Below are positions 8,144-16,677 of a stretch of 50,866 bases of DNA, piece by piece. Position numbers and translations under genes: made by a program. The notes beneath the pieces were generated by a model that searched no databases, had not been told where the DNA came from, and saw nothing but the letters and a program-made list of their open reading frames with translations. Position 1 is the stretch's first letter. The number at the start of each line of letters is the position of its first letter. The DNA comes from Brevibacillus reuszeri (GTDB taxonomy: Bacteria; Bacillota; Bacilli; Brevibacillales; Brevibacillaceae), in NCBI RefSeq assembly GCF_001187725.1, contig NZ_LGIQ01000016.1, forward strand, positions 1 through 50,866, read 5' to 3'.

Positions 8144-8554
8144 TCAGGGAAGCTGGACCTGCTTTCGCAGCTGGTCCACTTTTGCTCCAAACTCCATAAC
8201 GACTGTCTCATATTCCTTCGTATGCAAAATCAGCCATGGCCTGCGACTTCCCTTTTTGGGCATAATGACAAACATCTCTGCAATATCTGTATCGATTCCG
8301 GAAGAAGCATGGCTCAAGTGCTGCACCGGCGCCAGCGGAATTTTCACAATCATCGCGTTTTCAAGCGACGGGTTAAGCTCCAGCACACGCCCACTTACAC
8401 TATGCAACAGCTTCTGCGCCTCCACCTGAAACGCTTCTGCATTTGCAAATGTCGCGATGACCTTTTGTTGATCGGAGTCAAATAACTCCACCTGCTCTGC
8501 CGCATTTGCTGTCCCACCGGAAAAAAACAAGGCTAAGCAAAGAATCAGCCACAT
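8144..8554 (-). CDS. Small secreted protein of unknown function
   Basis: About 136 residues. A hydrophobic N-terminus (MWLILCLALFFSGGTANAA) looks like a signal peptide with cleavage near ANA-AEQ, although it lacks the usual leading positive charges. The mature part is soluble with alternating charged and hydrophobic stretches. I do not recognise the family. The start is uncertain: the ATG at 8554 is 14 bases from GGGGAGG, while a GTG at 8569 is too close to it. It sits alone between the CAP gene (convergent) and tatC (same strand, separated by a terminator). Confidence 0.65.
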   Translation of the reverse strand: MWLILCLALFFSGGTANAAEQVELFDSDQQKVIATFANAEAFQVEAQKLLHSVSGRVLELNPSLENAMIVKIPLAPVQHLSHASSGIDTDIAEMFVIMPKKGSRRPWLILHTKEYETVVMEFGAKVDQLRKQVQLP

Positions 8555-8678
8555 CTCGTTGAACTGCACCTCCCCTCGAATAACTTTCCTAGTATTTCCT
8601 ATCTCGTTTCATACATCCATGCGCAAAGCAATCGCATCCCCTTTTCCGAAAAGCATCGAGCTCTTTTGCTCAGAAAAA

Positions 8679-8708
8679 AAGCCTTCTGCTATAAATAACA
8701 GAAGACTT
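8679..8708 (-). terminator. Terminator after tatC
   Basis: Minus-strand hairpin AAGTCTTCTG / CAGAAGGCTT followed by a run of T (plus-strand A run 8674-8680). It lies about ten bases after the tatC stop. Confidence 0.85.
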
Positions 8709-8718
8709 CCCGACCCCG

Positions 8719-9492
8719 TTAGCGAACTACCTCGTCCGCTTCCAGGTTGTATTCACTTTCCCATTCCTCTTGTTCCTTCAACTGCTTGCGGTACACAATT
8801 CGCGATAGCCAAATGCTGAGTTCATACAGAAGCAGCAATGGAATGATCACGAGAATATCACTCACAATATCTGGCGGCGTCAACGTAACACCTATAACCG
8901 TCAAACCGAAATAGGCAAACCTGCGGACCTTTGCAAGTCGCATCGGGTTGAGAATACGTAAACGCGTGAGGAACATAACAATGATCGGCAGCTGAAACAA
9001 CACGCCAAACGGTATCACCATATTGAACATAAATCCGTAATACTCGCCGATACCGTAGTTAGGATTTACGCCAATGCTGGCAGATGTCGAGGTCATAAAC
9101 TGCATGATCATCGGAAAAACGACATAGTACCCAAACAAAATGCCAGTCACAAACAGAAAACTTGCGGCAGGGATAAAATAAAGCGATCCTCTCCGCTCGT
9201 TTTCCTGCAAACCAGGTGAAACAAACCGCCATACATGAAAGAGCGCCACAGGAAGAGTGGCAACAACTCCAATGAGAAAAGCAAACTGCATGTACACGCG
9301 AAGTGCGTCCGAGGGATGCAAGGAGATGATCGGCACTCCATCTGCAATCGGCTCTTGCTTCAAATACTCAATGAGCGGACCGGCACAGAAGAAGCCGGCA
9401 ATCAACGCGACAATAAATACGGCCAACACCCAAATAATGCGCCTACGCAATTCTGTCAGGTGTTCGACCACTGTCATTTCCTGATCCGTCAT
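8719..9492 (-). CDS. tatC: Twin-arginine translocase subunit TatC
   Basis: A 257-residue polytopic membrane protein with six hydrophobic segments; it is the receptor for twin-arginine signal peptides. The conserved N-terminal HLTELRRRI motif appears near residue 10, and the loop with FVSPGL and the segment NYGIGEYYGF are typical. The ATG at 9492 is chosen for its AAGGTGG at five bases; a TTG at 9510 is disfavoured. The gene follows tatA by 18 bases, and both follow two molybdopterin-related genes. In B. subtilis the syntenic pair is tatAy-tatCy. Molybdoenzymes are common Tat substrates, so the grouping makes sense. Confidence 0.96.
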   Translation of the reverse strand: MTDQEMTVVEHLTELRRRIIWVLAVFIVALIAGFFCAGPLIEYLKQEPIADGVPIISLHPSDALRVYMQFAFLIGVVATLPVALFHVWRFVSPGLQENERRGSLYFIPAASFLFVTGILFGYYVVFPMIMQFMTSTSASIGVNPNYGIGEYYGFMFNMVIPFGVLFQLPIIVMFLTRLRILNPMRLAKVRRFAYFGLTVIGVTLTPPDIVSDILVIIPLLLLYELSIWLSRIVYRKQLKEQEEWESEYNLEADEVVR

Positions 9493-9510
9493 GGCAACCA
9501 CCTTACCCAA

Positions 9511-9891
9511 TTACGCCTTTTGCTGTTCTTTTTCTAGCTGCATGCGCTCCATTTCCAGCTTTTCGCGGACTTCCTTTTCAATGCGCTCGCGTTCGATTCT
9601 CTCGCGAATCTCTCGCTCAATCTTTTCGCGGTCAAACGCATCCTTTTCCGTCACTACTGCAGCTTTTGCTGCCGTGTCCTTGCCAGCTGCAGATGTGTCT
9701 TTCGCGGCCAGCTCCTTGCGCTTTGCTTCATCGTCGTCTTCCTCATCACTTGTCAGACTGCGGGTGGCATTCTTGAATTCTTTCAAGGTATGGCCAACGG
9801 CACGCCCCAGCTCTGGGAGCTTTTTCGGACCAAACAGAACGAGCGCTAAAATCAAAATTAAAATTAATCCAGGAATCCCAATACTGCTCAT
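9511..9891 (-). CDS. tatA: Twin-arginine translocase subunit TatA, long C-terminal tail
   Basis: A short N-terminal membrane helix (about residues 5-21) is followed by the signature FGPKKLPELGRAVG hinge and amphipathic helix (about 20-45). Together with TatC it forms the Tat pore. Unusually it is 126 residues long, while many Firmicute TatA proteins are 50-75. The extra part contains an acidic patch (DEEDDDEAK) and then a nearly uninterrupted charged helix of Glu, Arg and Lys (about residues 80-125), probably a coiled coil. AAGGAGTGGAGA precedes the ATG. Confidence 0.95.
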   Translation of the reverse strand: MSSIGIPGLILILILALVLFGPKKLPELGRAVGHTLKEFKNATRSLTSDEEDDDEAKRKELAAKDTSAAGKDTAAKAAVVTEKDAFDREKIEREIRERIERERIEKEVREKLEMERMQLEKEQQKA

Positions 9892-9933
9892 TTGTCTCCA
9901 CTCCTTTTTCCTGTTATTTGTCAGTCTAACCAG

Positions 9934-10935
9934 CTAGAACTTTCGTAAACCACCATATCCCAACCTCGTCATGTCAGAAGCCCCAATTTTTTCTCCCGCC
10001 AAAATCCGAGGTAGAAAAACGTCAAACGAGGTAAATGGCTCGTGCATGACAGCTCCAGGCAGACCCAAGATCGGGACATCGCCTTTGTAGGCAACCATCA
10101 GCATGGAGCCAGGCAGCATCGGTGTGCCATATCTTACCACTTCTGCCCCTACACCTGCAATTGCTCCTGGCGTGCGGTCATCAGGGTCAACAGACATACC
10201 ACCTGTAACCAGTACCAAATCGACACCTTTATCGAGAAAATAGTGAATCTCCTGCTCAATGGCTGCTTTGTCATCAGGAGCAAAGCGCTGCTCGACAACC
10301 GTTGAACCAAGTGCCTCCACCTTGGATTGAATCACTGGACCGAATTTGTCTGGAATACGCCCGGAAAAAACTTCACCGCCCGTAGTGACAAGACCAACCG
10401 ATTTATCCAAGAAAGACTTCACTTGCACGATCGGCTCACCAAACTGCTTCGCCAGCTGCTCCAATTCAACGATGCGCGCCTCTTCCATAATCAACGGGAT
10501 AATCCGGGTAGCCGCCAGCGTGTGACCTGGATGAACGACCTGATCCCCGTACATGGTTGAAAATGCGATTCCTTCCAGTGCATTCAGCGCATGCACAGCT
10601 TCCTCGTTGATTTTGGCTAGTCCGGAACGGGATGCCTTCATCGAGACTTTTCCCTCGTAAGGCTGCGTTAATGTCAAGCCTTCGCCGGAAACAGCCTTGG
10701 CGATCCGAATCCCTGCTTCTTCCTCATGAATAAAGCCTTCTGGCATTTCCAGAACGTAAATATGTTCTTTTCCGATCGACAAGAGAGGCTCGATATCCGC
10801 TTCTGTAACCACATGACCCTTTTTAAACAGACGGCCCTTGAATTCTCCGGGCAGAATTTGTGTCATGTCGTGTGGCAGCATCATGCCAATCGCTTCACGT
10901 ACAGGCACTTCACGCATTTGCGGTTTTTCTACCAA
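9934..10935 (-). CDS. Molybdopterin-binding protein, MoeA-related
   Basis: A 333-residue cytosolic protein. The C-terminal two thirds form a MoCF-biosynthesis (MogA/MoeA domain III) fold: GLVTTGGEVFSGRIPDKF, VLVTGGMSVDPDDRTPG and LPGAVMHEP. It is shorter than classical MoeA (about 410), and its N-terminal third does not show standard MoeA domains. The likely role is molybdenum cofactor handling; the exact step is not assigned. The TTG at 10935 is preferred because GGGGAGG sits six bases upstream; it overlaps the end of the mog gene by 7 bases, so the two are coupled. Confidence 0.75.
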   Translation of the reverse strand: MVEKPQMREVPVREAIGMMLPHDMTQILPGEFKGRLFKKGHVVTEADIEPLLSIGKEHIYVLEMPEGFIHEEEAGIRIAKAVSGEGLTLTQPYEGKVSMKASRSGLAKINEEAVHALNALEGIAFSTMYGDQVVHPGHTLAATRIIPLIMEEARIVELEQLAKQFGEPIVQVKSFLDKSVGLVTTGGEVFSGRIPDKFGPVIQSKVEALGSTVVEQRFAPDDKAAIEQEIHYFLDKGVDLVLVTGGMSVDPDDRTPGAIAGVGAEVVRYGTPMLPGSMLMVAYKGDVPILGLPGAVMHEPFTSFDVFLPRILAGEKIGASDMTRLGYGGLRKF

Positions 10936-11444
10936 CCCAATCCTCCCCAATCTTCATTGGCCTCTCCTGTTCCCTGCAAAATGTGCAAGGCATCCGCAAG
11001 CATATCGCCAATGGCGTTAAAACAGATTTCTACGCCTTTCGGATTGCCAGGAAGGTTGATAATCAATGAATTTCCACGCGTACCCGCAACGGCTCGCGTC
11101 AACATCGCCCGACGAGATTGCTGCAGGCCGGCACGGCGCATTTCTTCTGCCAGCCCAGGTACAGGTCTGTCCATTACCCATGCCGTTACTTCCGGGGTCA
11201 CATCGCGCGGGCTCAGACCGGTCCCGCCTGTTACGATCAATAGGTCACACTTTTCTCGATCCACAAACTCGATCATGTTTTCCTTCAAGTCTTCCATATC
11301 ATCGGTAACGGCACGGTATACAGCGACATCTACGTGCAGCCATTCCCTTGTCAGATGACGAATGATCGGAATACGATCATCTGTCCGCTCTCCTCTGGCA
11401 ATCGAATCACTTGCCGAAATTACGCCTACCTTCCATTTGCCCAC
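10929..11444 (-). CDS. Molybdenum cofactor biosynthesis protein, MogA/MoaB type
   Basis: A 171-residue cytosolic protein of the MogA/MoaB family, which adenylates molybdopterin before metal insertion. Visible signatures: VISASDS at the start, VTGGTGLSPRDVTPE near residue 70, and LPGNPKG near residue 131. The start is a GTG at 11444 with GGAGG eight bases upstream. It overlaps the downstream MoeA-like gene by 7 bases. In B. subtilis this position holds moaC and rex; the exchange for mog and a MoeA-like gene is a local difference. Confidence 0.88.
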   Translation of the reverse strand: MGKWKVGVISASDSIARGERTDDRIPIIRHLTREWLHVDVAVYRAVTDDMEDLKENMIEFVDREKCDLLIVTGGTGLSPRDVTPEVTAWVMDRPVPGLAEEMRRAGLQQSRRAMLTRAVAGTRGNSLIINLPGNPKGVEICFNAIGDMLADALHILQGTGEANEDWGGLGW

Positions 11445-11542
11445 AGCTCATTCCTCCGTTTTTTCATTCGATAGTATTGTACACTTTTTTGTCCATGCTG
11501 TAGAGAGTGCTGGCAGAAAAGAGAGTTCCTGACACAAAACGT

Positions 11543-12121
11543 TCACGAATGAAAAAGGCCTTCCTCCGTCACCACAGCATCCAGAGGAATATCGTGTGGC
11601 TCAAGCGGAACATGGTCAACTACCTGCATGGAGAATCCGACTCCGAGTAAATAAGGCCGCGCCATCAGTCCTGCCAAAAAGCGATCATAAAATCCGCCTC
11701 CATAGCCCATCCGTCCACCAGACCGATCAAAGGCAACACCTGGAACAAGCACTACATCGAGCTTTGCTATATCTGCTTCTACTGCTTTTTCGGGATCAGG
11801 CTCCCAGATTCCATATACTCCCTGCTTTAACATCTCCGGTCCGCTAAATACGTACGGAACCAGTCTTCTCTCAGCCAAAAGCGTCAGCGGCAGCCAGATT
11901 TCCTGTCCCCGTCCTCTCGCCTGCTCCACAAACGGAAGAATATCCAATTCTGCGCCAAATGGATGAAAAGCCGTAATTGCTTTGGCTCCAGCCACTCGCT
12001 CACATGCTAGCAAATGTCGACACGCCTGCTCAGAGCGAAGCTTGCGTTCTTCCGGCGGCATTGCTTTACGCGCCTCCATAATATGGGTTCGGAGCTGTTT
12101 TTTATCCGCTTTTTTGTCCAT
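11543..12121 (-). CDS. 5-formyltetrahydrofolate cyclo-ligase
   Basis: A 192-residue cytosolic enzyme that converts 5-formyl-THF to 5,10-methenyl-THF using ATP. Typical residues: the basic KKQLRTHIMEARKAM start, LPFV, and the ligand-binding PGVAFDRSGGRMGYGGGFYDRFL near residue 130-150. The ATG at 12121 follows AAAGGAGAG; the longer frame to 12151 starts with TTG and has no site. It is divergent from the ABC-F gene. In B. subtilis this function is encoded by yqgN at another locus, so its position here is not part of the conserved block. Confidence 0.93.
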   Translation of the reverse strand: MDKKADKKQLRTHIMEARKAMPPEERKLRSEQACRHLLACERVAGAKAITAFHPFGAELDILPFVEQARGRGQEIWLPLTLLAERRLVPYVFSGPEMLKQGVYGIWEPDPEKAVEADIAKLDVVLVPGVAFDRSGGRMGYGGGFYDRFLAGLMARPYLLGVGFSMQVVDHVPLEPHDIPLDAVVTEEGLFHS

Positions 12122-12169
12122 GACAACCGCTCTCCTTTTGCACGAGTCCAAACAACGCCCCCTGCAGGC

Positions 12170-12199
12170 TTGTCCCGTACACTCTCTCTAGGCTACACT
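12170..12199 (+). promoter_or_regulatory. Candidate sigma-A promoter of the ABC-F gene
   Basis: TTGTCC (12170-12175), 18 bases, TACACT (12194-12199), about 29 bases before the start codon. Weak -35 match. Confidence 0.35.
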
Positions 12200-12227
12200 T
12201 GCATTAGTATATAAAGAGGTGAACCAC

Positions 12228-14162
12228 ATGATCTTGCTACAAGCTGAACATATAGAAAAAACGTATGGCGTCGAGACCATTCTACAGGACATTTCCCTGC
12301 AAATACAAACGGGCGAACGCGTTGGCCTTGTCGGTGTCAATGGCGCCGGAAAATCAACCTTGATGAAGATTCTCGCTGGCGAGCTTAGCTATGACGGCGG
12401 AATTGTACGGATTCCCAAAGAGGTTTCGATCGGCTACTTGGCCCAAAACAGCGGACTGGAATCGGACAGAAGCATTTGGGACGAGCTGCTTTCTGTCTTT
12501 GAACATCTACAGGTCGAGGAAAAGGAGCTGCGCGAGCTCGAGGCAAAGATGGGTGATCCCGCCATTCTCGCCGATGAAAAACGGTACCAACAGCTGCTGG
12601 AGAATTATTCCCGCCGCTCGGAAGCGTTCAAGGAACGAGGGGGCTACAGCTATGAAGGCGCGATCCGCGGTGTACTGCACGGGCTGCGCTTTGCCGATAT
12701 GGACTACCAGACTCTCATTCGCACTCTGAGTGGCGGTCAAAAAACGCGGCTGGCTCTAGCCAAGCTGCTGCTGCAATCACCAACCATCCTGCTACTCGAC
12801 GAGCCGACCAACTACCTGGATATTGAAACACTCACCTGGCTCGAAGCGTATCTGCAAAACTATCAGGGTGCCATCCTCGTAGTCTCCCATGACCGTTACT
12901 TCCTGGACAAGCTGGTGACGGTGGTGTATGAAATCGAGCGGACACGCGCCACACGCTATGTTGGCAACTACAGTCAATTCCTCGATCAAAAGGCTGCGCG
13001 ACTCGAACAGGATTTGAAGCGATTTGAAAAGCAGCAGGATGAAATCGCCAAGCTGGAAGATTTTATCGCTCGAAACATCGCTCGTGCTACGACAACCAAA
13101 CGTGCACAAAGCAGAAGGAAAACATTGGAAAAAATTGACCGCATGGACAAGCCGATCATGAAAAACAAGTCCGTCCATTTTTCCTTCGATGTCTCAAAAA
13201 TGAGCGGAACCATCGTGATGAAGGCGTCACATGTTGCGATTGGCTACCCGGATGCTGTCCTTTCCTCTGGCATTACGTTTGAGCTTGAACGCGAAGAAAG
13301 GGTTGCACTAGTTGGGCCTAACGGAATCGGAAAGTCCACCTTGCTCAAAACAATCGTGGAGCAGCTGAGCGCTCTTCGTGGCAGTATTCAATTTGGCAGC
13401 AACGTCACGATCGGCTACTACGATCAGGAGCATCGCAATCTGAACGAGCGAAATACGGTGCTCGGTGAAATTTGGGATGAATATCCGCAAATGCTGGAAA
13501 AGGACGTGCGTACTTTGCTGGGCAACTTCCTGTTCAGTGGGGACGATGTACAAAAGCGCATTTCCGACCTGTCTGGTGGAGAACGCGCACGTGTATCCCT
13601 GGCAAAGCTGATGCTAAGGCAAGCGAACTTCCTGATTTTTGACGAGCCTACCAACCATCTGGACATTTTCAGCAAGGAAGTATTGGAGAATGCGCTCTAT
13701 GATTATCCCGGAACCATTCTGTTCGTCTCCCATGACCGCTACTTCCTGAATAAGATCTCCACGCGGGTGCTTGAGCTGACAGGCGATGGCGTAACCAGTT
13801 ATTTGGGCAACTACGATTACTTTGTGGAAAAAAAGCAAGAACTGGCGGAGCTTGCAGCCGAGCAAGCAGCACTCTCAGTAAAAAAGCAGGGTACGGCGGC
13901 CGTCGCTCAACCGGAAAAATCGTCCTACGAGCTGGATAAGGAAGCGAAGAAGCGCGAGCGTCAACGCCAGCGACGTTTGGAAGAGATCGAGGCGACAATC
14001 CAAAAGAGAGAAGCGGATATTGCCAAATGGGAAGAGGAGCTGTGTCTTCCCGAAATCTATAGCGACCATGTTCAGGCAAAAGAAAGAAACGATCAGATTC
14101 ATGCTGCCAAAAACGAGCTGGAGCAGCTTTATGAAGAATGGAGCGAGCTGTCCGAGGCTTAG
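12228..14162 (+). CDS. ABC-F family ATPase (YdiF-like)
   Basis: A 644-residue soluble protein with two ABC ATPase domains and no membrane segments. First domain: GVNGAGKST, LSGGQKTR, LLLDEPTNYLD. Second domain: GPNGIGKST, LSGGERAR, LIFDEPTNHLD. A basic interdomain linker (about residues 235-315, containing RNIARATTTKRAQSRRK) and a C-terminal coiled-coil region (about 555-640) are typical of translation-associated ABC-F factors. Position next to the tsaD block matches B. subtilis ydiF. The ATG at 12228 is preceded by AAAGAGGTG. The stop is only 2 bases from the stop of the convergent gene. Confidence 0.9.
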   Translation: MILLQAEHIEKTYGVETILQDISLQIQTGERVGLVGVNGAGKSTLMKILAGELSYDGGIVRIPKEVSIGYLAQNSGLESDRSIWDELLSVFEHLQVEEKELRELEAKMGDPAILADEKRYQQLLENYSRRSEAFKERGGYSYEGAIRGVLHGLRFADMDYQTLIRTLSGGQKTRLALAKLLLQSPTILLLDEPTNYLDIETLTWLEAYLQNYQGAILVVSHDRYFLDKLVTVVYEIERTRATRYVGNYSQFLDQKAARLEQDLKRFEKQQDEIAKLEDFIARNIARATTTKRAQSRRKTLEKIDRMDKPIMKNKSVHFSFDVSKMSGTIVMKASHVAIGYPDAVLSSGITFELEREERVALVGPNGIGKSTLLKTIVEQLSALRGSIQFGSNVTIGYYDQEHRNLNERNTVLGEIWDEYPQMLEKDVRTLLGNFLFSGDDVQKRISDLSGGERARVSLAKLMLRQANFLIFDEPTNHLDIFSKEVLENALYDYPGTILFVSHDRYFLNKISTRVLELTGDGVTSYLGNYDYFVEKKQELAELAAEQAALSVKKQGTAAVAQPEKSSYELDKEAKKRERQRQRRLEEIEATIQKREADIAKWEEELCLPEIYSDHVQAKERNDQIHAAKNELEQLYEEWSELSEA

Positions 14163-14164
14163 GC

Positions 14165-16411
14165 TCAAGTCGAGCAGCGCTCGTGTGCCGGCTCCTCCAG
14201 CGCAGCATAAAGTGCCAGAACGACGAGAAAAACGATGCAGGTGGCTGCGGTCACGATACCAGAGTCATTCAGCACGAGTCCTGCCAAGGAACCAGCAATG
14301 ACTCCCGCAAAGCCTTTTACCAGATAAGGCGTATCCAGCGCCAAATGACGCAAGAACCGATCGTTTCTAAGCGCCAATAGGCCCAGCACGACGAGAGAGA
14401 CGACAAATACTTTACTCCACATCGAAACTCGGATTAACCGCACGTTCATAGCCAGCTTGCGCTCGAGCATTTTGCTGACCTCTGCCCATTCTCCCGACAC
14501 GATTTGTTGGGAAACACGACCGACATGCGTCAATGGTTGGTCGGTCAACAGGCTTCCGGCAATCAGCGTAATGATACCGATCATGAGGCCGCCTGCCAAC
14601 AGCAGGAGGCCTTTTTTGCCCAACCGCCAGTCCTGCAGCCTCGCAAAGGCCACGAAAAAACCGACTAAACCGGCGAGGAAGCCACCTGCATCTGTACCCA
14701 AGCCTGGTGCCACCATATAGTACAGGATTGTCCCGAACAAAAGGGTGGCACCAATCGGCACCAGATTGCTTTTCCGAGTCAATTCCTTACTGCCAGATAA
14801 CCTGCTAACCTGATAAAGTGAAGCGACAAAGAGAATGGCACTGCCGATCAATACACCCTCATATTCGTTTCCCAATCCATAAAAGCGAGCTCCAATAACC
14901 GGATCATATCCCAGATACGAATGGCGCATCATCGTTGCTCCAGTCCATCCATCAATCAATATGGAAAACATCGTTACACCACTAATAGTCAGCGTCGTAT
15001 GGGCAAGTGAGCGATGCTCCTGCAAAAAGGCAGCCAATAGTGCGACCGTAATAAGAAGGCCCAGTACTATCTGACCTGAAGCCTTCCACCCGAGCAGTCC
15101 TTCTACAAGCAGGAGAAAGGGAAACCAGAGTAGAGCAAGCAGAGCGAGGCGAACCCCTCGACGCAGTCCGGTGTAGATTGCTCCTTCCCTTCTTTTTCCC
15201 CACAGCCACATAAGTGCAGCGCAGGCAAGTGTAATGATTTGCAGCATGACATAGGTGTAGATTACAGCCGGCCGGGTCGCATAGGTGTGATGAATTTGCT
15301 TTACCTGATCCAGCAGTTCACTTATCGTCGTCCTCTCTCTATCGACCCGCAGCACATGCCCAGTCAACCCGCTCGGCTGCGGAACGTTCAACCACGCTAA
15401 AATTGTAGGCAAAATATCTACGCCGCTGATCAGACCTGATTGACGCGTCGTTGCTGACGTGAGGAGACCGTTGTCTTTGTTGCCCCAGACTAAAATCGGT
15501 GACAGCAGTGCTTTCTCCTTTGTCGCCCTCGCATGAACTGCCGGTGACAGGAGCATGATGAGCTGGTTCTCTCTGCGCTCCTGCAAAACTTGATCCAAAA
15601 ACAAAGACAAATCCGTCAGCACCTGCTGATAGTGACGGGCAAACTGGCTCGGCTCCATATCATCAGCGAGCTGGTAGAGACGGGACAAGTCTGCTAGTTG
15701 AACAGAGATGAGTCCTGACTTTTGATCAGCTTGTATTTGTTTGCTGATATATTCGTAGTTCGTTTTTACCCCATACGGATACCCTGTTGCAGGCAACAAG
15801 CTGCTTTCTGTTATATCACCGTACGGCACACGACCGGCCTCATCCATTGCAAACAAAACACCGTGACGCTGACGAACCTCTTCATAATCGCCATTGCCAT
15901 AGGACGTGACCCTCATTCCATTTGCAGCAAGTGTCTCTCCCAAAAGCCCAATCCGTGCAGAAAACGGCTTGTTTTCATTTTCTGTGAGCAAACGATAAAT
16001 ACCAGGATACACAATAGATGTGCTCTCCCGTCCGAAACCAGCGACTCCACCTAGCTCCCGCACCCGATCTCCCGCTGTTTCTCTGCCAGATAACAGCTCG
16101 TCGGCATGATAAGCCGTTCCACTTTTCACACTGTACTGGGCCTGTCCTCCGCTTCCCAAAAGCAAATAGCCATTTGGGGCTGTTCGCGCTCCAGGTGTGC
16201 GCATGGAAACCGCGCCTGCAGAGGATTCCTTTATCCATTTATCCACAGCCGGATTGCCTATGAATGCCTCCATATCCAAAAAAGACATTCCCTCCACAAA
16301 CAGCATGACAACTTGTTGCCCTTCCTTCGCCTTCACCACACCATTTCCGATATTGGTAGACGCAAGCAATATCAGGAATGACAATGCACTAAGCAGAATC
16401 TTTGTCTTCAC
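14165..16411 (-). CDS. Membrane protein with alkaline-phosphatase-like ectodomain
   Basis: A 748-residue protein. A signal-anchor (about residues 5-22, KILLSALSFLILLAST) is followed by an extracytoplasmic domain of about 370 residues, then a polytopic domain with about 9-11 membrane segments. The ectodomain resembles the alkaline phosphatase superfamily: the first strand VVMLFVEGMSF, GARTAPNGYLLLGSGG, and a late GVDILPTIL. The Asp-His pair expected near the metal site is not visible, and the first Asp is Glu, so it may not be a hydrolase. The start is a GTG at 16411 with AGGAGG seven bases upstream; the open frame continues to 16552 without a better site. A DnaA-box cluster occupies the region just upstream. 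Confidence 0.75.
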   Translation of the reverse strand: MKTKILLSALSFLILLASTNIGNGVVKAKEGQQVVMLFVEGMSFLDMEAFIGNPAVDKWIKESSAGAVSMRTPGARTAPNGYLLLGSGGQAQYSVKSGTAYHADELLSGRETAGDRVRELGGVAGFGRESTSIVYPGIYRLLTENENKPFSARIGLLGETLAANGMRVTSYGNGDYEEVRQRHGVLFAMDEAGRVPYGDITESSLLPATGYPYGVKTNYEYISKQIQADQKSGLISVQLADLSRLYQLADDMEPSQFARHYQQVLTDLSLFLDQVLQERRENQLIMLLSPAVHARATKEKALLSPILVWGNKDNGLLTSATTRQSGLISGVDILPTILAWLNVPQPSGLTGHVLRVDRERTTISELLDQVKQIHHTYATRPAVIYTYVMLQIITLACAALMWLWGKRREGAIYTGLRRGVRLALLALLWFPFLLLVEGLLGWKASGQIVLGLLITVALLAAFLQEHRSLAHTTLTISGVTMFSILIDGWTGATMMRHSYLGYDPVIGARFYGLGNEYEGVLIGSAILFVASLYQVSRLSGSKELTRKSNLVPIGATLLFGTILYYMVAPGLGTDAGGFLAGLVGFFVAFARLQDWRLGKKGLLLLAGGLMIGIITLIAGSLLTDQPLTHVGRVSQQIVSGEWAEVSKMLERKLAMNVRLIRVSMWSKVFVVSLVVLGLLALRNDRFLRHLALDTPYLVKGFAGVIAGSLAGLVLNDSGIVTAATCIVFLVVLALYAALEEPAHERCST

Positions 16412-16422
16412 GAGATGCCTCC

Positions 16423-16581
16423 TGTTGATAACTTCGGTCGTCTTATCCACATTTTCCACAAGATAATCCACAGGCTGTGCTTGTCTCATCCAGCGGTCTT
16501 TCCGGGCTTTTTCTACGTTATCACCAGTATTCACAGGTAGGGGTGTGATCAACCTACAAAGTTATCCTGCTTTGTGGATAA
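16423..16581. promoter_or_regulatory. Cluster of DnaA boxes
   Basis: Perfect boxes TTATCCACA at 16443-16451 (+) and TGTGGATAA at 16573-16581 (minus box). One-mismatch boxes: TTTTCCACA 16452-16460 and TAATCCACA 16464-16472 (+), and TGTTGATAA 16423-16431 (minus). A third perfect box lies inside the coding region at 16239-16247. This fills much of the 266-base gap between the membrane protein gene and tsaD. Confidence 0.7.
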
Positions 16582-16617
16582 TTATTGTTCTGCTCGAGAA
16601 TCAGGGCACTGACAAAT

Positions 16618-16654
16618 AAAAAACAGGGGTTTATCCTCCGTGGATAGACCCCTG
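16618..16654 (-). terminator. Terminator of the thiL-tsaD operon
   Basis: Minus-strand stem CAGGGGT / ACCCCTG with an inner ATCC/GGAT pair and a small loop, followed by T run (plus-strand A run about 16617-16623). It lies about 23 bases after the tsaD stop. Confidence 0.9.
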
Positions 16655-16677
16655 TAGCTTGATTGAGAAAGTGTGTA

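Noticed and set aside
13669..14208. Minus-strand open frame within the ABC-F gene end
   Set aside because: It overlaps intact ABC-F coding sequence and shows no family features.
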